A stretch of 64,000 nucleotides of DNA from Pseudomonas sp. S04 (GCF_009834545.1 NZ_CP019427.1:2052001-2116000), one strand, 5' to 3'. Numbered from the stretch's first letter, positions 42,843-53,378 are shown. Numbers and translations: made by a program. The notes: generated by a model from the sequence alone, not told the origin.

Positions 42843-43208
42843 GTGCGCAAATTGATGTGGGTGATCGCGGTGTTGGCGCTGGCCGGGTGCGGTGAGCAGG
42901 CCGGGCAAGGGCCGAAGAAGCCCCAGGCGGCGGTTGTGGCCAGTCCGGCAGAGGTCGCTGTACCGCAGTGGGATGTGTTGGTGCAAGGTTCGACTCCGCA
43001 GGCTGTCAGCGATCTGACCGGGTGGTTGATCGAGCATAGCTTTGTTTCCTACGTCGTCACGCAAGACGGCAAACAACGTGTGCTGGTAGGGCCATTCAAT
43101 TCCAAGGCTGAGGCTGAGTCACGCCAGGCCCAGGTGGCCGCCGCCCTGGTCAAGGCGAAGAAACAGAACATCGAGACCCTGGTCATCGAGCACAACAGCC
43201 TCAAGTAA
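42843..43208 (+). CDS. SPOR-domain lipoprotein
   Basis: 121 residues from GTG 42843. MRKLMWVIAVLALAGCGEQA is a lipoprotein signal with Cys16. The C-terminal ~75 residues (WDVLVQGSTPQAVSDLTGWL; V-L-V-G-P-F-x-S-K-A-E-A-E) are a SPOR fold of the type that binds denuded peptidoglycan. Probably an outer-membrane-attached cell-wall protein. A large hairpin follows it at 43220-43267. Confidence 0.8.
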   Translation: MRKLMWVIAVLALAGCGEQAGQGPKKPQAAVVASPAEVAVPQWDVLVQGSTPQAVSDLTGWLIEHSFVSYVVTQDGKQRVLVGPFNSKAEAESRQAQVAAALVKAKKQNIETLVIEHNSLK

Positions 43209-43219
43209 TGCCTGCCTAA

Positions 43220-43267
43220 AGGGTGAGCGACGTTATCCGTCTATAGGGGATAACGACTCATCACCCT
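43220..43267 (+). terminator. Compound hairpin between the SPOR and SIP genes
   Basis: AGGGTGA (43220) pairs with TCACCCT (43261), and inside CGTTATCC (43231) pairs with GGATAACG (43248). The last element stands 14 bases before ATG 43281, so it could also affect translation of the SIP gene. No T-run. Confidence 0.5.
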
Positions 43268-43280
43268 CAGGGAGGTCCCC

Positions 43281-44192
43281 ATGGCCCGCGCTGCCCCTTA
43301 CACAGTGTTCGACGCCGTCCTGCAACGAAAGCAGGAGCTGAGCCCGCATCTGATGCGCGTGACGCTGGCCGGCCCCATGGTGACCGGCATGGCCACCTGG
43401 GCGCCGGACCAGCGGGTAAAGCTGTTTTTCCCGGCTGCCGATGGCAGCCTTGCCAGGCTGGCCCATGATGCGGACTGGCACACCGGCTACCGTTCCCTGC
43501 CTCTGGCGCAACGCCCGGCGATGCGCACCTACACCATTCGCCACCTGCGTCCTGCGCAGGGTGAGGTGGATATCGACTTTGTCCTGCATGGCGAAACAGG
43601 TCCGGCTTCACGCTGGGCACTGCATGCCCAGCCGGGCGCGAACCTACAGATCGTGGCACCTGACCGGCGTTTCAGCGCCGAGCAAACCGGTGGTTTTGAA
43701 TGGAAGCCGCCCATGGAGCTGGGACAACTGCTGCTGATGGCCGATGCCACCGCACTGCCAGCGGCACTGGGCATCCTTGAAGAGTTGGCCGGGCAACACG
43801 CGCCGCCCGCGACTCAGGCGTTTTTCGAAGTGCAGACCGCCGCTGACCGGTTGCCGGTGCCCCAGTGGCCGGGGCTCGAGGTGCAATGGCTGATTCGTGA
43901 TGAGCGTGCGTCTGGCGCTGCGGGCATGCTGATGGTTGAGGCCGTGCAGAGCGCCCAACTACCGGATTTCAATTCAGCAGTTGGCGACTCTGGGGCATTG
44001 CCCGACATCGATATCGACCAGGAGATTCTCTGGGAAACCGGTTCCGCCCAGGGTGCTGCTTTTTATGCCTGGATCGCTGGGGAGAGTGCTGCTGTGATGA
44101 GTGTGCGCAAGTACCTGGTCGGTGAGCGGCAGATTCCTCGGCAAATGCTCAACCTCATGGGGTACTGGCGTTACAACAAGGCTGGAAGCTAG
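43281..44192 (+). CDS. Siderophore-interacting protein (SIP-type ferric-siderophore reductase)
   Basis: 303 residues, ferredoxin-reductase fold. MRTYTIRHLRPAQGEVDIDF includes the R-x-Y-T-I-R FAD motif, ADATALPAALGILEEL follows as the NAD(P)-domain start, and AWIAGESAAVMSVRKYLVGE is the C-terminal family signature. SIPs reduce ferric siderophores in the cytoplasm to release Fe(II). A Fur box is not obvious upstream. AGGGAGG precedes ATG 43281. Confidence 0.88.
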   Translation: MARAAPYTVFDAVLQRKQELSPHLMRVTLAGPMVTGMATWAPDQRVKLFFPAADGSLARLAHDADWHTGYRSLPLAQRPAMRTYTIRHLRPAQGEVDIDFVLHGETGPASRWALHAQPGANLQIVAPDRRFSAEQTGGFEWKPPMELGQLLLMADATALPAALGILEELAGQHAPPATQAFFEVQTAADRLPVPQWPGLEVQWLIRDERASGAAGMLMVEAVQSAQLPDFNSAVGDSGALPDIDIDQEILWETGSAQGAAFYAWIAGESAAVMSVRKYLVGERQIPRQMLNLMGYWRYNKAGS

Positions 44193-44201
44193 CTCGTCAG
44201 G

Positions 44202-44226
44202 GGCCCGGGGCGCTATACCCCGGGCC
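44202..44226. terminator. Bidirectional terminator between SIP gene and endA
   Basis: GGCCCGGGG-CGCTATA-CCCCGGGCC, 9-base GC arms, followed by TTGTCTT on the plus strand. It stands between convergent genes. Confidence 0.75.
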
Positions 44227-44231
44227 TTGTC

Positions 44232-44921
44232 TTAACTGCAGAGCTTCATGTCTACCGGGCCGACAAACTCGTTGGCGCGACCCATGACGCAAGCCACCTT
44301 CTGGTTACGCTGGCGCTCCCAGACTTGCACCGGGTAGGTCTTGTTCCAGGCCTCGTACAATTGTCGATCCTGCTTGGACAGGCGCAAGCCGTACTGCTTG
44401 CTCATGTAGAAGTAGGTGCGGGCGATCATGCCGCGGATGGAGGGGCGCGGCATGACCTTCTTGGCCTTGAAGTCGACCTGGGTCAGGCACGAACCATATT
44501 GCCCGCTTTTTACCGGCAGCCAGCCGAAACTGAAATTGCTGCGGTCGCCGTTGACCTCGCCGATGCTGGGCACCAGGTTGTGCAAGTCGGCCTCGGCGCG
44601 CTGGTAGGTCGGATCATGGCGGGTACAGTTCTGCCGCCCACCTTCCTGCCAGCACTGACGCAGATGGCCGATCTGCCAGGCCGGCACTATGTGTTCCCAT
44701 TCAATACGTGCCGCGCGGTTGGCGTTTTTCCGTGGCACGTAGCCACAGGCCGCGAGGTCGACCCGATTGCCGGTGTACTTACAGCCGCAGTAGAACTCGG
44801 TGGACTGCGGCGCGTAGAGCGTCCAGGCGATCTTTTTCGCTTCGTTAAACGTACGTGGCGCCTGCGCGTGTGCGCTGGCCGCCACCAGGAGTAGCAGCAA
44901 AGCAAAACAACGAACCATCAT
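44232..44921 (-). CDS. endA: Endonuclease I (EndA-type), secreted DNase
   Basis: 229 residues with a signal peptide (MMVRCFALLLLLVAASAHAQ). The Endonuclease_1 domain has NRAARIEWEHIVPAWQIG with the catalytic His of E-W-E-H and later ADLHNLVPSIGEVNGDRSNF with the N-G-D-R-S-N metal-site block. Several Cys probably make disulfides. Periplasmic or secreted DNase for nucleotide scavenging. It lies 4 bases after the LexA-linked DUF1654 gene in the same direction, suggesting co-transcription. Confidence 0.92.
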   Translation of the reverse strand: MMVRCFALLLLLVAASAHAQAPRTFNEAKKIAWTLYAPQSTEFYCGCKYTGNRVDLAACGYVPRKNANRAARIEWEHIVPAWQIGHLRQCWQEGGRQNCTRHDPTYQRAEADLHNLVPSIGEVNGDRSNFSFGWLPVKSGQYGSCLTQVDFKAKKVMPRPSIRGMIARTYFYMSKQYGLRLSKQDRQLYEAWNKTYPVQVWERQRNQKVACVMGRANEFVGPVDMKLCS

Positions 44922-44925
44922 CGAC

Positions 44926-45174
44926 TCAATCTTCCTTCGGCACTACCCAGAAAATCTGCACGCCACCGTCGTCGCGGTGGGCGAGGGTGACGTTGTCGTT
45001 CTCGGCGATTTCCTCAAGCAGGCGTTCCCACTCATCAACCGGCTCATCGGGGAGACGGAAGATCAGTGCAGCCTTGGCTTTTTGTGCGTTCGGCGAATTG
45101 ATGATTTTTTGAATGCGTAGACCCATGCGTTCGTAAGAACCAGGTGGGTTGCTGTTTGCTTGGGAAGTGGCCAC
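44926..45174 (-). CDS. DUF1654-family protein, LexA-controlled
   Basis: 82 residues from GTG 45174, chosen since AAGGAC precedes it and the LexA box lies upstream. SYERMGLRIQKIINSPNAQK and FRLPDEPVDEWERLLEEIAE are characteristic of DUF1654, a small Pseudomonas protein group usually found near SOS genes. Function unknown. It is followed at 4 bases by endA, so both could be damage-induced. Confidence 0.8.
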   Translation of the reverse strand: MATSQANSNPPGSYERMGLRIQKIINSPNAQKAKAALIFRLPDEPVDEWERLLEEIAENDNVTLAHRDDGGVQIFWVVPKED

Positions 45175-45192
45175 GGGATAGTCCTTATTAAG

Positions 45193-45208
45193 CTGTACGT
45201 GCATACAG
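45193..45208. promoter_or_regulatory. LexA box
   Basis: CTGTACGTGCATACAG matches the SOS consensus CTG-N10-CAG with the typical alternating centre. It lies 19 bases upstream of GTG 45174. Confidence 0.82.
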
Positions 45209-45328
45209 TATTTAACTGTAAGCATTTTCGCAACTGCTTAAAATTCAAGAAGATCTCTCAGACCACAGGTTTTGCGTTTTAGTGTGCGTCGGCAGTTTTT
45301 TTTTGCAGTGCTGGCGCCAGGGTTGGCG

Positions 45329-45354
45329 CTGACTCGCCCGGGCGGGCGAGTCAG
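45329..45354. repeat. Inverted repeat downstream of the asparaginase gene
   Basis: CTGACTCGCCCG-GG-CGGGCGAGTCAG (12-base perfect arms) 41 bases after the asparaginase stop. The T-run near it lies on the plus strand before the stem, so it is not an obvious terminator for the minus-strand gene. Confidence 0.6.
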
Positions 45355-45394
45355 GAGGGCAAGCGTGCAACCCGGGCGGGTCGCACGCACTCAA

Positions 45395-46828
<1,434 letters not shown>

Positions 46829-47275
46829 ATGACCATTGCAATCGGTTCAACCCCTGGCCTGACGGTTCGTGTCAGCGACAAACCCCTGGTGATTGTCCAG
46901 ACGTCCGACAAGGCACTGGCAAACGCCTCGGGCGAAGTGCTGCCGGTCGAGGAGGAGGGCACTGGCAAACCAGTGGTCAGCTCCAGGCAACAGGCCGAGC
47001 CAAGTCCGTCCTCCGCAGAGTCCGGTGGCAATGTCCTGGTGCAAGCCCTGCAAAAGCGCATGAAGGAATTGCAGGCGTTGTTGCAAAAGCAACAGGAGCA
47101 GTTGGCTGCTGCCCAGGCTGCGTCCAACCAGGCGCCTGAAGCCAAGGCGACGATGGTCGCGGGCATTCAAGGGCAGATTGCCTCAACCAGCGCAGCCCTG
47201 ATGCAAACCGCGGCGGCCCTGGCCAAGGAGCTGGGCAAAGGTTCGTCCGGCGGATTGGTCAACACCACCGCTTGA
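46829..47275 (+). CDS. Hypothetical coiled-coil protein
   Basis: 148 residues. After a Ser/Pro-rich stretch (residues ~50-65) comes KRMKELQALLQKQQEQLAAA, a coiled coil, then an alanine-rich helix (SAALMQTAAALAKELGKG). AAGGAG lies five bases before ATG 46829. No family named with confidence; the pattern recalls FlxA-like proteins. It is upstream of rbs but in the same direction, with the rbs promoter between. Confidence 0.6.
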   Translation: MTIAIGSTPGLTVRVSDKPLVIVQTSDKALANASGEVLPVEEEGTGKPVVSSRQQAEPSPSSAESGGNVLVQALQKRMKELQALLQKQQEQLAAAQAASNQAPEAKATMVAGIQGQIASTSAALMQTAAALAKELGKGSSGGLVNTTA

Positions 47276-47297
47276 GTGTCCAGGCCTTGGCCAGTCG

Positions 47298-47326
47298 TTG
47301 ACAAATAGCGGCAGGGTTCGCATAGT
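47298..47326 (+). promoter_or_regulatory. Promoter of the rbs operon
   Basis: TTGACA (47298) and CATAGT (47321), 17 bases apart. The predicted start is ~47333, so the operator palindrome overlaps it. Confidence 0.75.
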
Positions 47327-47334
47327 TCGGTCTA

Positions 47335-47348
47335 CGCAAACGTTTGCG
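47335..47348. promoter_or_regulatory. LacI-type operator for RbsR
   Basis: CGCAAACGTTTGCG is a perfect 14-base palindrome of the LacI/PurR class at the start point of the rbs transcript. RbsR, in this operon, is the likely binder. Relief by ribose is inferred from the family. Confidence 0.8.
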
Positions 47349-47436
47349 CAGCGGTGCCTGTGAAGAACAGCAATGGCTGTGGTGCTGCGGGCGATGCACG
47401 CGTTGCTCACAATAATCATAAGATCGGAGTGAACCC

Positions 47437-48393
47437 ATGAAGCTGCCATTCGCTGGACGTCTTCTTGCTGTCGCTATGCTGGCTGCCGCCGCCACCGCTG
47501 TGCCCCTCTCTTCGGCTTTCGCCGACACCCCTGAAAAACCCAAGGTCGCCCTGGTCATGAAATCCCTGGCCAACGAGTTCTTCCTGACCATGGAAGATGG
47601 TGCCAAGGCCTACCAGAAACAACACCCTGGCGATTTTGATCTGGTCTCCAACGGAATCAAGGACGAAACCGACACCGCTAACCAGATTCGTATTGTCGAG
47701 CAGATGATCGTTTCCAAGGTCAATGCGCTGGTGATTGCGCCCGCCGACTCCAAGGCGATGGTGCCGGTGATCAAGAAGGCCGTCGACGCCGGTATCACCG
47801 TGATCAACATTGATAACCAGCTCGACCCGGATGTGCTCAAGAGCAAGAACATCAGCGTGCCTTTTGTCGGTCCGGACAACCGCAAGGGCGCACGCCTGGT
47901 TGGGGAATACCTGGCCAAGCAACTCAAGGCCGGTGACGAAGTCGGCATCATCGAAGGGGTTTCCACCACCACCAACGCCCAGGCACGGACCGCGGGCTTC
48001 AAGGATGCGATGGAGGCGGCGCAGATCAAGGTGGTGTCTCTGCAATCCGGTGATTGGGAGATCAACAAGGGCAATCAGGTTGCCTCCTCGATGCTCAGCG
48101 AATACCCACAGATCAAGGCCCTGCTGGCCGGTAACGACAGCATGGCGGTAGGCGCCGTTTCCGCAGTGCGAGCAGCCGGCAAGGCGGGCAAGGTGCAAGT
48201 GGTGGGTTATGACAACATCAATGCCATCAAACCGATGCTCAAGGACGGTCGTGTCCTGGCCACCGCCGACCAGTTCGCAGCGAAACAGGCGGTGTTTGGC
48301 ATCGAAACCGCGCTGAAGATCCTCAAGGGCGAAAAGGTCGACAGTGGCCCACAAGGCGTGATCGAAACGCCGGTTGAACTGGTCACCCAATAA
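47437..48393 (+). CDS. rbsB: Ribose ABC transporter, substrate-binding protein
   Basis: 318 residues with a signal peptide (LAVAMLAAAATAVPLSSAFA). Periplasmic-binding-protein fold of the RbsB class: NEFFLTMEDGAKAYQKQH, NALVIAPADSKAMVPVIKKA, and GNDSMAVGAVSAVRAAGKAG. It delivers ribose to RbsC. AAGATCGGAGTG precedes ATG 47437. A strong hairpin between rbsB and rbsA may keep its mRNA in excess. Confidence 0.9.
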   Translation: MKLPFAGRLLAVAMLAAAATAVPLSSAFADTPEKPKVALVMKSLANEFFLTMEDGAKAYQKQHPGDFDLVSNGIKDETDTANQIRIVEQMIVSKVNALVIAPADSKAMVPVIKKAVDAGITVINIDNQLDPDVLKSKNISVPFVGPDNRKGARLVGEYLAKQLKAGDEVGIIEGVSTTTNAQARTAGFKDAMEAAQIKVVSLQSGDWEINKGNQVASSMLSEYPQIKALLAGNDSMAVGAVSAVRAAGKAGKVQVVGYDNINAIKPMLKDGRVLATADQFAAKQAVFGIETALKILKGEKVDSGPQGVIETPVELVTQ

Positions 48394-48412
48394 CCCGTCT
48401 GGCATCACAATG

Positions 48413-48436
48413 GCGCTCGCCCGTGCGGGCGAGCGC
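48413..48436 (+). other. Intercistronic hairpin between rbsB and rbsA
   Basis: GCGCTCGCCC-GTGC-GGGCGAGCGC: 10-base perfect GC arms with no T-run. Such hairpins commonly protect upstream mRNA or reduce expression of the genes downstream of the binding protein. Confidence 0.75.
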
Positions 48437-48450
48437 ATGGAGAGTTTGTT

Positions 48451-50004
48451 ATGTCAGTGAGTGCCTCGAGCGCGGTCCTTGCGGTCAGCGGTATCGGCAA
48501 GACGTATGCGCACCCGGTGTTGGCCGGCATTGACCTGACGCTGATGCGCGGCGAAGTGCTGGCGCTGACCGGTGAGAACGGTGCCGGCAAAAGCACGCTG
48601 TCGAAGATTATCGGCGGCCTGGTCACCCCGACTACCGGGCATATGCAGTTCCAGGGCCAGGAGTATAGCCCGGGCAGTCGTGCCCAGGCCGAAGCCTTGG
48701 GGATCCGCATGGTTATGCAGGAACTCAACCTGCTACCGACCTTGTCGGTGGCGGAAAACCTGTTTCTCGACAACCTGCCCAGCTACGGCGGCTGGATCAG
48801 TCGCAAGCGCCTGCGCAGTGCGGCGATCGAGGCCATGGCGCAGGTCGGCCTCGATGCAATCGACCCGGACACGCTGGTGGGGGAGTTGGGCATTGGTCAT
48901 CAGCAAATGGTCGAAATTGCCCGCAACCTGATCGGCGACTGCCATGTGCTGATTCTCGACGAGCCGACAGCCATGCTGACGGCCCGTGAAGTCGAGATGC
49001 TGTTTGAACAGATCAGTCGCCTGCAAGCCCGGGGCGTGGCGATCATTTATATCTCCCATCGGCTCGAAGAGCTGGCACGGGTGGCCCAGCGCATTGCGGT
49101 GTTGCGCGACGGCCAACTGGTCTGCGTCGAGCTGATGGCCAACTACAACAGCGAGCAACTGGTCAACCTGATGGTCGGTCGCGAGCTGGGTGAGCACATT
49201 GACCTGGGGCCTCGGCAGATGGGTGCCGCGGCGCTCACCGTCAATGGCTTGAGTCGGGCGGACAAGGTGCTGGATGTGTCTTTCACGGTGCGCGCCGGGG
49301 AAATCTTCGGGATCTCCGGCTTGATCGGAGCCGGGCGTACCGAGCTGCTGCGCCTGATTTTCGGCGCCGACGCGGCGGACAGCGGTACGGTGGCCCTGGG
49401 CTCTCCTGCGCAGGTGGTGAGCATCCGCTCGCCGGCCGATGCGGTGGGCCACGGGATCGCGCTGATCACCGAGGACCGCAAGGGCGAGGGCCTGCTGCTG
49501 ACGCAGTCGATCAGTGCCAACATCGCCTTGGGCAACATGCCGGAGATTTCCAGGGGCGGGATCGTCAACCCGGGCGCAGAGACCGCGCTGGCGCAACGGC
49601 AGATCGATGCCATGCGCATTCGCAGTTCCAGCCCGACCCAACTGGTGGGCGAGCTGTCCGGCGGTAACCAGCAGAAGGTGGTGATCGGCCGCTGGCTCGA
49701 GCGCGAGTGTACGGTGTTGATGTTCGATGAGCCGACTCGCGGTATCGACGTCGGGGCCAAGTTTGATATCTACGCCTTGCTCGGCGACCTGACGCGTCAA
49801 GGCAAGGCGCTGGTGGTGGTTTCCAGCGACCTGCGAGAACTGATGCTGATTTGTGACCGTATCGGCGTGTTGTCGGCGGGGCGGCTGGTCGAGACCTTCG
49901 AGCGCGACAGCTGGAGCCAGGATGATTTGCTTGCCGCCGCTTTTGCCGGCTACCAAAAACGTGATGCGTTGCTCAACGAAGCAGCGCCTAGGGATCTTCC
50001 ATGA
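48451..50004 (+). CDS. rbsA: Ribose ABC transporter, ATP-binding protein
   Basis: 517 residues with two ABC domains. GENGAGKST (41-49) is Walker A of domain 1; VLILDEPTAML its Walker B. Domain 2 has a degenerate Walker A (GLIGAGRTE) but a good signature, ELSGGNQQKVVIGRWLE, and VLMFDEPTRGIDVGAK. Two-domain ATPases of this type are usual for the CUT2 family. It overlaps rbsC by four bases (ATGA). GGAG lies nine bases before ATG 48451. Confidence 0.95.
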   Translation: MSVSASSAVLAVSGIGKTYAHPVLAGIDLTLMRGEVLALTGENGAGKSTLSKIIGGLVTPTTGHMQFQGQEYSPGSRAQAEALGIRMVMQELNLLPTLSVAENLFLDNLPSYGGWISRKRLRSAAIEAMAQVGLDAIDPDTLVGELGIGHQQMVEIARNLIGDCHVLILDEPTAMLTAREVEMLFEQISRLQARGVAIIYISHRLEELARVAQRIAVLRDGQLVCVELMANYNSEQLVNLMVGRELGEHIDLGPRQMGAAALTVNGLSRADKVLDVSFTVRAGEIFGISGLIGAGRTELLRLIFGADAADSGTVALGSPAQVVSIRSPADAVGHGIALITEDRKGEGLLLTQSISANIALGNMPEISRGGIVNPGAETALAQRQIDAMRIRSSSPTQLVGELSGGNQQKVVIGRWLERECTVLMFDEPTRGIDVGAKFDIYALLGDLTRQGKALVVVSSDLRELMLICDRIGVLSAGRLVETFERDSWSQDDLLAAAFAGYQKRDALLNEAAPRDLP

Positions 50005-50978
50005 AAACTGCAGTGTCCGCTGGCAAACGTAGTGGCAACTTTTACGGCCTGGGTACCTATCTGGGCCTGGCAGGTGCCTTGCTGGCGATGATTGCGCTGT
50101 TCTCGGCATTGAGCAGTCATTTCCTGTCGTACGACACCTTCAGCACCCTGGCCAACCAGATTCCCGACTTGATGGTGTTGGCGGTCGGCATGACGTTCGT
50201 GCTGATCATCGGCGGGATCGACCTGTCGGTGGGCTCGGTGCTGGCCCTGGCGGCATCCACGGTCAGCGTGGCGATCCTCGGCTGGGGCTGGAGTGTCCTG
50301 CCGGCAGCGCTGCTGGGCATGGCCGCTGCGGCACTGGCCGGGACCATTACCGGCTCGATCACCGTGGCCTGGCGCATTCCCTCGTTCATCGTGTCGCTGG
50401 GGGTGCTGGAAATGGCCCGCGGCGTGGCCTACCAGATGACCGGCTCGCGTACTGCCTACATCGGCGATGCCTTCGCCTGGCTGTCCAATCCAATAGCCTT
50501 TGGTATCTCGCCGTCGTTCATCATCGCCCTGCTGATCATCTTCATCGCCCAGGCGGTGCTGACACGTACCGTGTTTGGGCGCTACCTGATTGGCATCGGC
50601 ACCAACGAAGAGGCGGTGCGCCTGGCGGGGATCAATCCCAAGCCGTACAAGATTCTGGTGTTCAGCCTGATGGGGTTGCTGGCTGGAGTCGCGGCGCTGT
50701 TCCAGATCTCGCGCCTGGAGGCGGCTGACCCGAATGCCGGTTCCGGCCTGGAGCTGCAAGTCATCGCGGCCGTGGTGATCGGCGGGACCAGCCTGATGGG
50801 CGGGCGCGGTTCGGTGATCAGTACCTTCTTCGGCGTGCTGATCATTTCCGTACTGGCAGCAGGGCTCGCGCAGATTGGCGCCACTGAACCGACCAAGCGC
50901 ATCATTACCGGTGCCGTGATCGTGATCGCGGTGGTGCTCGACACCTATCGCAGCCAACGCGCCCGGCGCCGGAGCTAA
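50001..50978 (+). CDS. rbsC: Ribose ABC transporter, permease
   Basis: 325 residues with about ten membrane helices. MTFVLIIGGIDLSVGSVLAL is the conserved CUT2 permease motif, and GRYLIGIGTNEEAVRLAGIN is the ATPase-contact (EAA-like) loop. It forms the ribose channel, probably as a homodimer with RbsA. ATG overlaps the rbsA stop. Confidence 0.94.
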   Translation: MKTAVSAGKRSGNFYGLGTYLGLAGALLAMIALFSALSSHFLSYDTFSTLANQIPDLMVLAVGMTFVLIIGGIDLSVGSVLALAASTVSVAILGWGWSVLPAALLGMAAAALAGTITGSITVAWRIPSFIVSLGVLEMARGVAYQMTGSRTAYIGDAFAWLSNPIAFGISPSFIIALLIIFIAQAVLTRTVFGRYLIGIGTNEEAVRLAGINPKPYKILVFSLMGLLAGVAALFQISRLEAADPNAGSGLELQVIAAVVIGGTSLMGGRGSVISTFFGVLIISVLAAGLAQIGATEPTKRIITGAVIVIAVVLDTYRSQRARRRS

Positions 50979-50980
50979 GC

Positions 50981-52000
50981 ATGGCAACGATCAAGGATGT
51001 AGCGGCGCTCGCGGGGATTTCCTACACCACGGTGTCGCATGTACTGAACAAGACCCGTCCGGTGAGCGAGGAGGTCAGGCTGAAAGTCGAGGCGGCGATC
51101 CAGCGCCTGGACTACGTGCCCAGCGCCGTGGCTCGCTCGCTTAAGGCCAAGACCACCGCGACCATCGGCCTGTTGGTGCCCAACAGCCTCAACCCGTACT
51201 TCGCGGAATTGGCCCGGGGCATCGAGGACTACTGCGAGCGTAATGGCTACTGCGTGATTCTGTGCAATTCCGACGATAACCCGGACAAGCAGCGCAGCTA
51301 CCTGCGGGTGCTTCTGGAAAAGCGCATCGACGGCCTGATCGTCGCCTCCGCCGGTGGTGACAGCGGGCTGGCCCAGGGCCTGGCGGGCGTGCGTACGCCG
51401 ATGGTAATTGTCGACCGCGGGTTGGAAGGGCTGGATGCGGACCTGGTGCGCATCGATCACGAGTACGGAGCCTACCTGGCAACCCAGCACCTGCTGCAAT
51501 TGGGCCATCGTGACATCGCCAGCATCGGCGGTCCGGCGCACACCAGCGTGGCCCAGATGCGCCTGGCCGGTTTCTGCCGGGCGCTGAAAGAGGCGGGGGT
51601 GCAGGTGCCGACCGAGCGCATGCTCGAAAGCGACTTCACCAGCACCGGCGGTTACAACGCGGCGGCTACGTTGCTGGCGAGCAACCCCCCGACGGCGATA
51701 TTCGCCGGCAACGACATGATGGGCATCGGCGTGCTGCGCGCGGCTGCTGAACGCAACATCCGGGTGCCGAGCGAGCTGTCGGTGATCGGTTTTGACGACA
51801 TTCAAATGAGCCGCTACGTCTACCCGGCGCTGACCACGGTCGGCCAGTCGATCCTGCAACTGGGAGAAATGGCGGCGCAAGTGCTGTTGCGCCGGATCGC
51901 GGCCCCCCAATTGGCGACCGATCAGCAGATCGTGACGCCCAGCATTGTCCTGCGAGAGTCGACTGCGCCGTTGTCCGGCGTCTTCGACTCTTTGCGCTGA
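50981..52000 (+). CDS. rbsR: Ribose operon repressor RbsR (LacI family)
   Basis: 339 residues. MATIKDVAALAGISYTTVSH is the LacI helix-turn-helix, VARSLKAKTTATIGLLVPN the hinge into the sugar-binding core. It lies within the operon rather than at an end, after rbsC by two bases. It probably binds the palindrome at 47335. Ribose or phosphoribose would release it. Confidence 0.92.
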   Translation: MATIKDVAALAGISYTTVSHVLNKTRPVSEEVRLKVEAAIQRLDYVPSAVARSLKAKTTATIGLLVPNSLNPYFAELARGIEDYCERNGYCVILCNSDDNPDKQRSYLRVLLEKRIDGLIVASAGGDSGLAQGLAGVRTPMVIVDRGLEGLDADLVRIDHEYGAYLATQHLLQLGHRDIASIGGPAHTSVAQMRLAGFCRALKEAGVQVPTERMLESDFTSTGGYNAAATLLASNPPTAIFAGNDMMGIGVLRAAAERNIRVPSELSVIGFDDIQMSRYVYPALTTVGQSILQLGEMAAQVLLRRIAAPQLATDQQIVTPSIVLRESTAPLSGVFDSLR

Positions 52001-52023
52001 AGCGACTTGATGAGTATCGATAC

Positions 52024-52941
52024 ATGCCAGCGAAAGTAGTGGTTGTAGGTAGTTTGAACATGGACCTGGTGACCCGTGCGCCGCGCTTGCCCCGTGGCGG
52101 CGAAACCTTGATCGGGCAGTCGTTCGCCACGGTCTCGGGCGGCAAGGGCGCCAACCAGGCGGTGGCCGCGGCACGCCTGGGCGCGCAGGTGGCGATGGTC
52201 GGCTGTGTTGGCAGCGATGCCTATGGCAGGGAGCTGAGCGAGGCTTTGCTGGCCGAGCAGATTGATTGCCAGGCGCTCAGCACTGTCGAGGGTAGCAGTG
52301 GCGTGGCGCTGATTGTGGTCGACGACCTCAGTCAGAACGCAATCGTGATAGTAGCCGGTGCCAATAGCGCGTTGACGCCGCCCGTGGTCGATCAGTTTGA
52401 CGCGGTCCTGCAGGCGGCCGATGTGCTGATCTGTCAGCTGGAAGTGCCGTATGACACGGTGGGGCACGTGCTGCGCCGTGGTCGTGAACTGGGCAAGACG
52501 GTGATCCTCAATCCGGCACCTGCCAGCGGTGCGCTGCCGGCGGAGTGGTACGCGAGCATCGACTACCTGATTCCCAACGAGAGCGAAGCCGCGGCGCTTA
52601 GCGGGCTGCCCGTGGATTCTCTGCAGACGGCCAAGGCTGCGGCGACCCAGTTGATCGCCATGGGGGCCGGCAAGGTCATCATCACCCTCGGCGCCGAGGG
52701 TTCGTTGTTTGCCAATGGCCAGGGTTTTCAGCACTTCCCGGCACCGCGGGTAAAGGCGCTCGACACCACGGCAGCTGGCGACACGTTTGTTGGTGGTTTT
52801 GCCGCGGCATTGGCCAGCGGCAAAAGCGAAGCCGAGGCCATTGGTTTTGGTCAGGTGGCGGCTGCGCTGTCGGTGACCCGTGCCGGCGCGCAACCTTCGA
52901 TTCCTCGCCTGTCCGACGTTCAAGGATTTGTCGCGCCATGA
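52024..52941 (+). CDS. rbsK: Ribokinase
   Basis: 305 residues of the PfkB family. [20 protein letters not shown] is the N-terminal signature, [20 protein letters not shown] the sugar-binding G-G-x-G-A-N-x-A, and [20 protein letters not shown] carries the catalytic Asp and anion hole (A-A-G-D-T). Makes ribose-5-phosphate. It overlaps rbsD by four bases. Confidence 0.94.
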   Translation: MPAKVVVVGSLNMDLVTRAPRLPRGGETLIGQSFATVSGGKGANQAVAAARLGAQVAMVGCVGSDAYGRELSEALLAEQIDCQALSTVEGSSGVALIVVDDLSQNAIVIVAGANSALTPPVVDQFDAVLQAADVLICQLEVPYDTVGHVLRRGRELGKTVILNPAPASGALPAEWYASIDYLIPNESEAAALSGLPVDSLQTAKAAATQLIAMGAGKVIITLGAEGSLFANGQGFQHFPAPRVKALDTTAAGDTFVGGFAAALASGKSEAEAIGFGQVAAALSVTRAGAQPSIPRLSDVQGFVAP

Positions 52942-53342
52942 AAAAGACCCCACTGCTCAACGTCGCCCTGTCGCGGCTGATCGCCTCGCTGGGACATGGC
53001 GACATGCTGGTGATCGGCGATGCCGGTCTGCCGGTGCCGCCCGGTGTCGAATTGATCGACCTGGCCCTGACCCAGGGCATTCCTGATTTTGTCAGCACCT
53101 TGAAGGTGGTGCTCAGCGAGATGCAGGTCGAAAGCCACGTGCTGGCCGAAGAAATCCTGCTCAAGCAGCCGCTGGCACTGCCGGTGCTCGAGGCGTTGAC
53201 GGCCGAGGGAGCGATCGGCGAGCGGCGCTTGCTCAGTCACGAAGAATTCAAGCAACTCAGCCGCCGGGCACGGGCGATTGTGCGCACCGGCGAATGCCAG
53301 CCGTACAGCAACATCGTGCTGGTGGCCGGGGTGACGTTCTGA
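52938..53342 (+). CDS. rbsD: D-ribose pyranase
   Basis: 134 residues. [20 protein letters not shown] holds the catalytic His20; the family interconverts beta-pyran and beta-furan ribose so ribokinase can use it. VEIDLALT-type strand is seen as [20 protein letters not shown]. The C-terminus has [19 protein letters not shown], typical of RbsD. ATG overlaps the rbsK stop. Confidence 0.93.
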   Translation: MKKTPLLNVALSRLIASLGHGDMLVIGDAGLPVPPGVELIDLALTQGIPDFVSTLKVVLSEMQVESHVLAEEILLKQPLALPVLEALTAEGAIGERRLLSHEEFKQLSRRARAIVRTGECQPYSNIVLVAGVTF

Positions 53343-53378
53343 ACCTGATCCGTTTCATTCACGCACAAGGAGTGCGCC

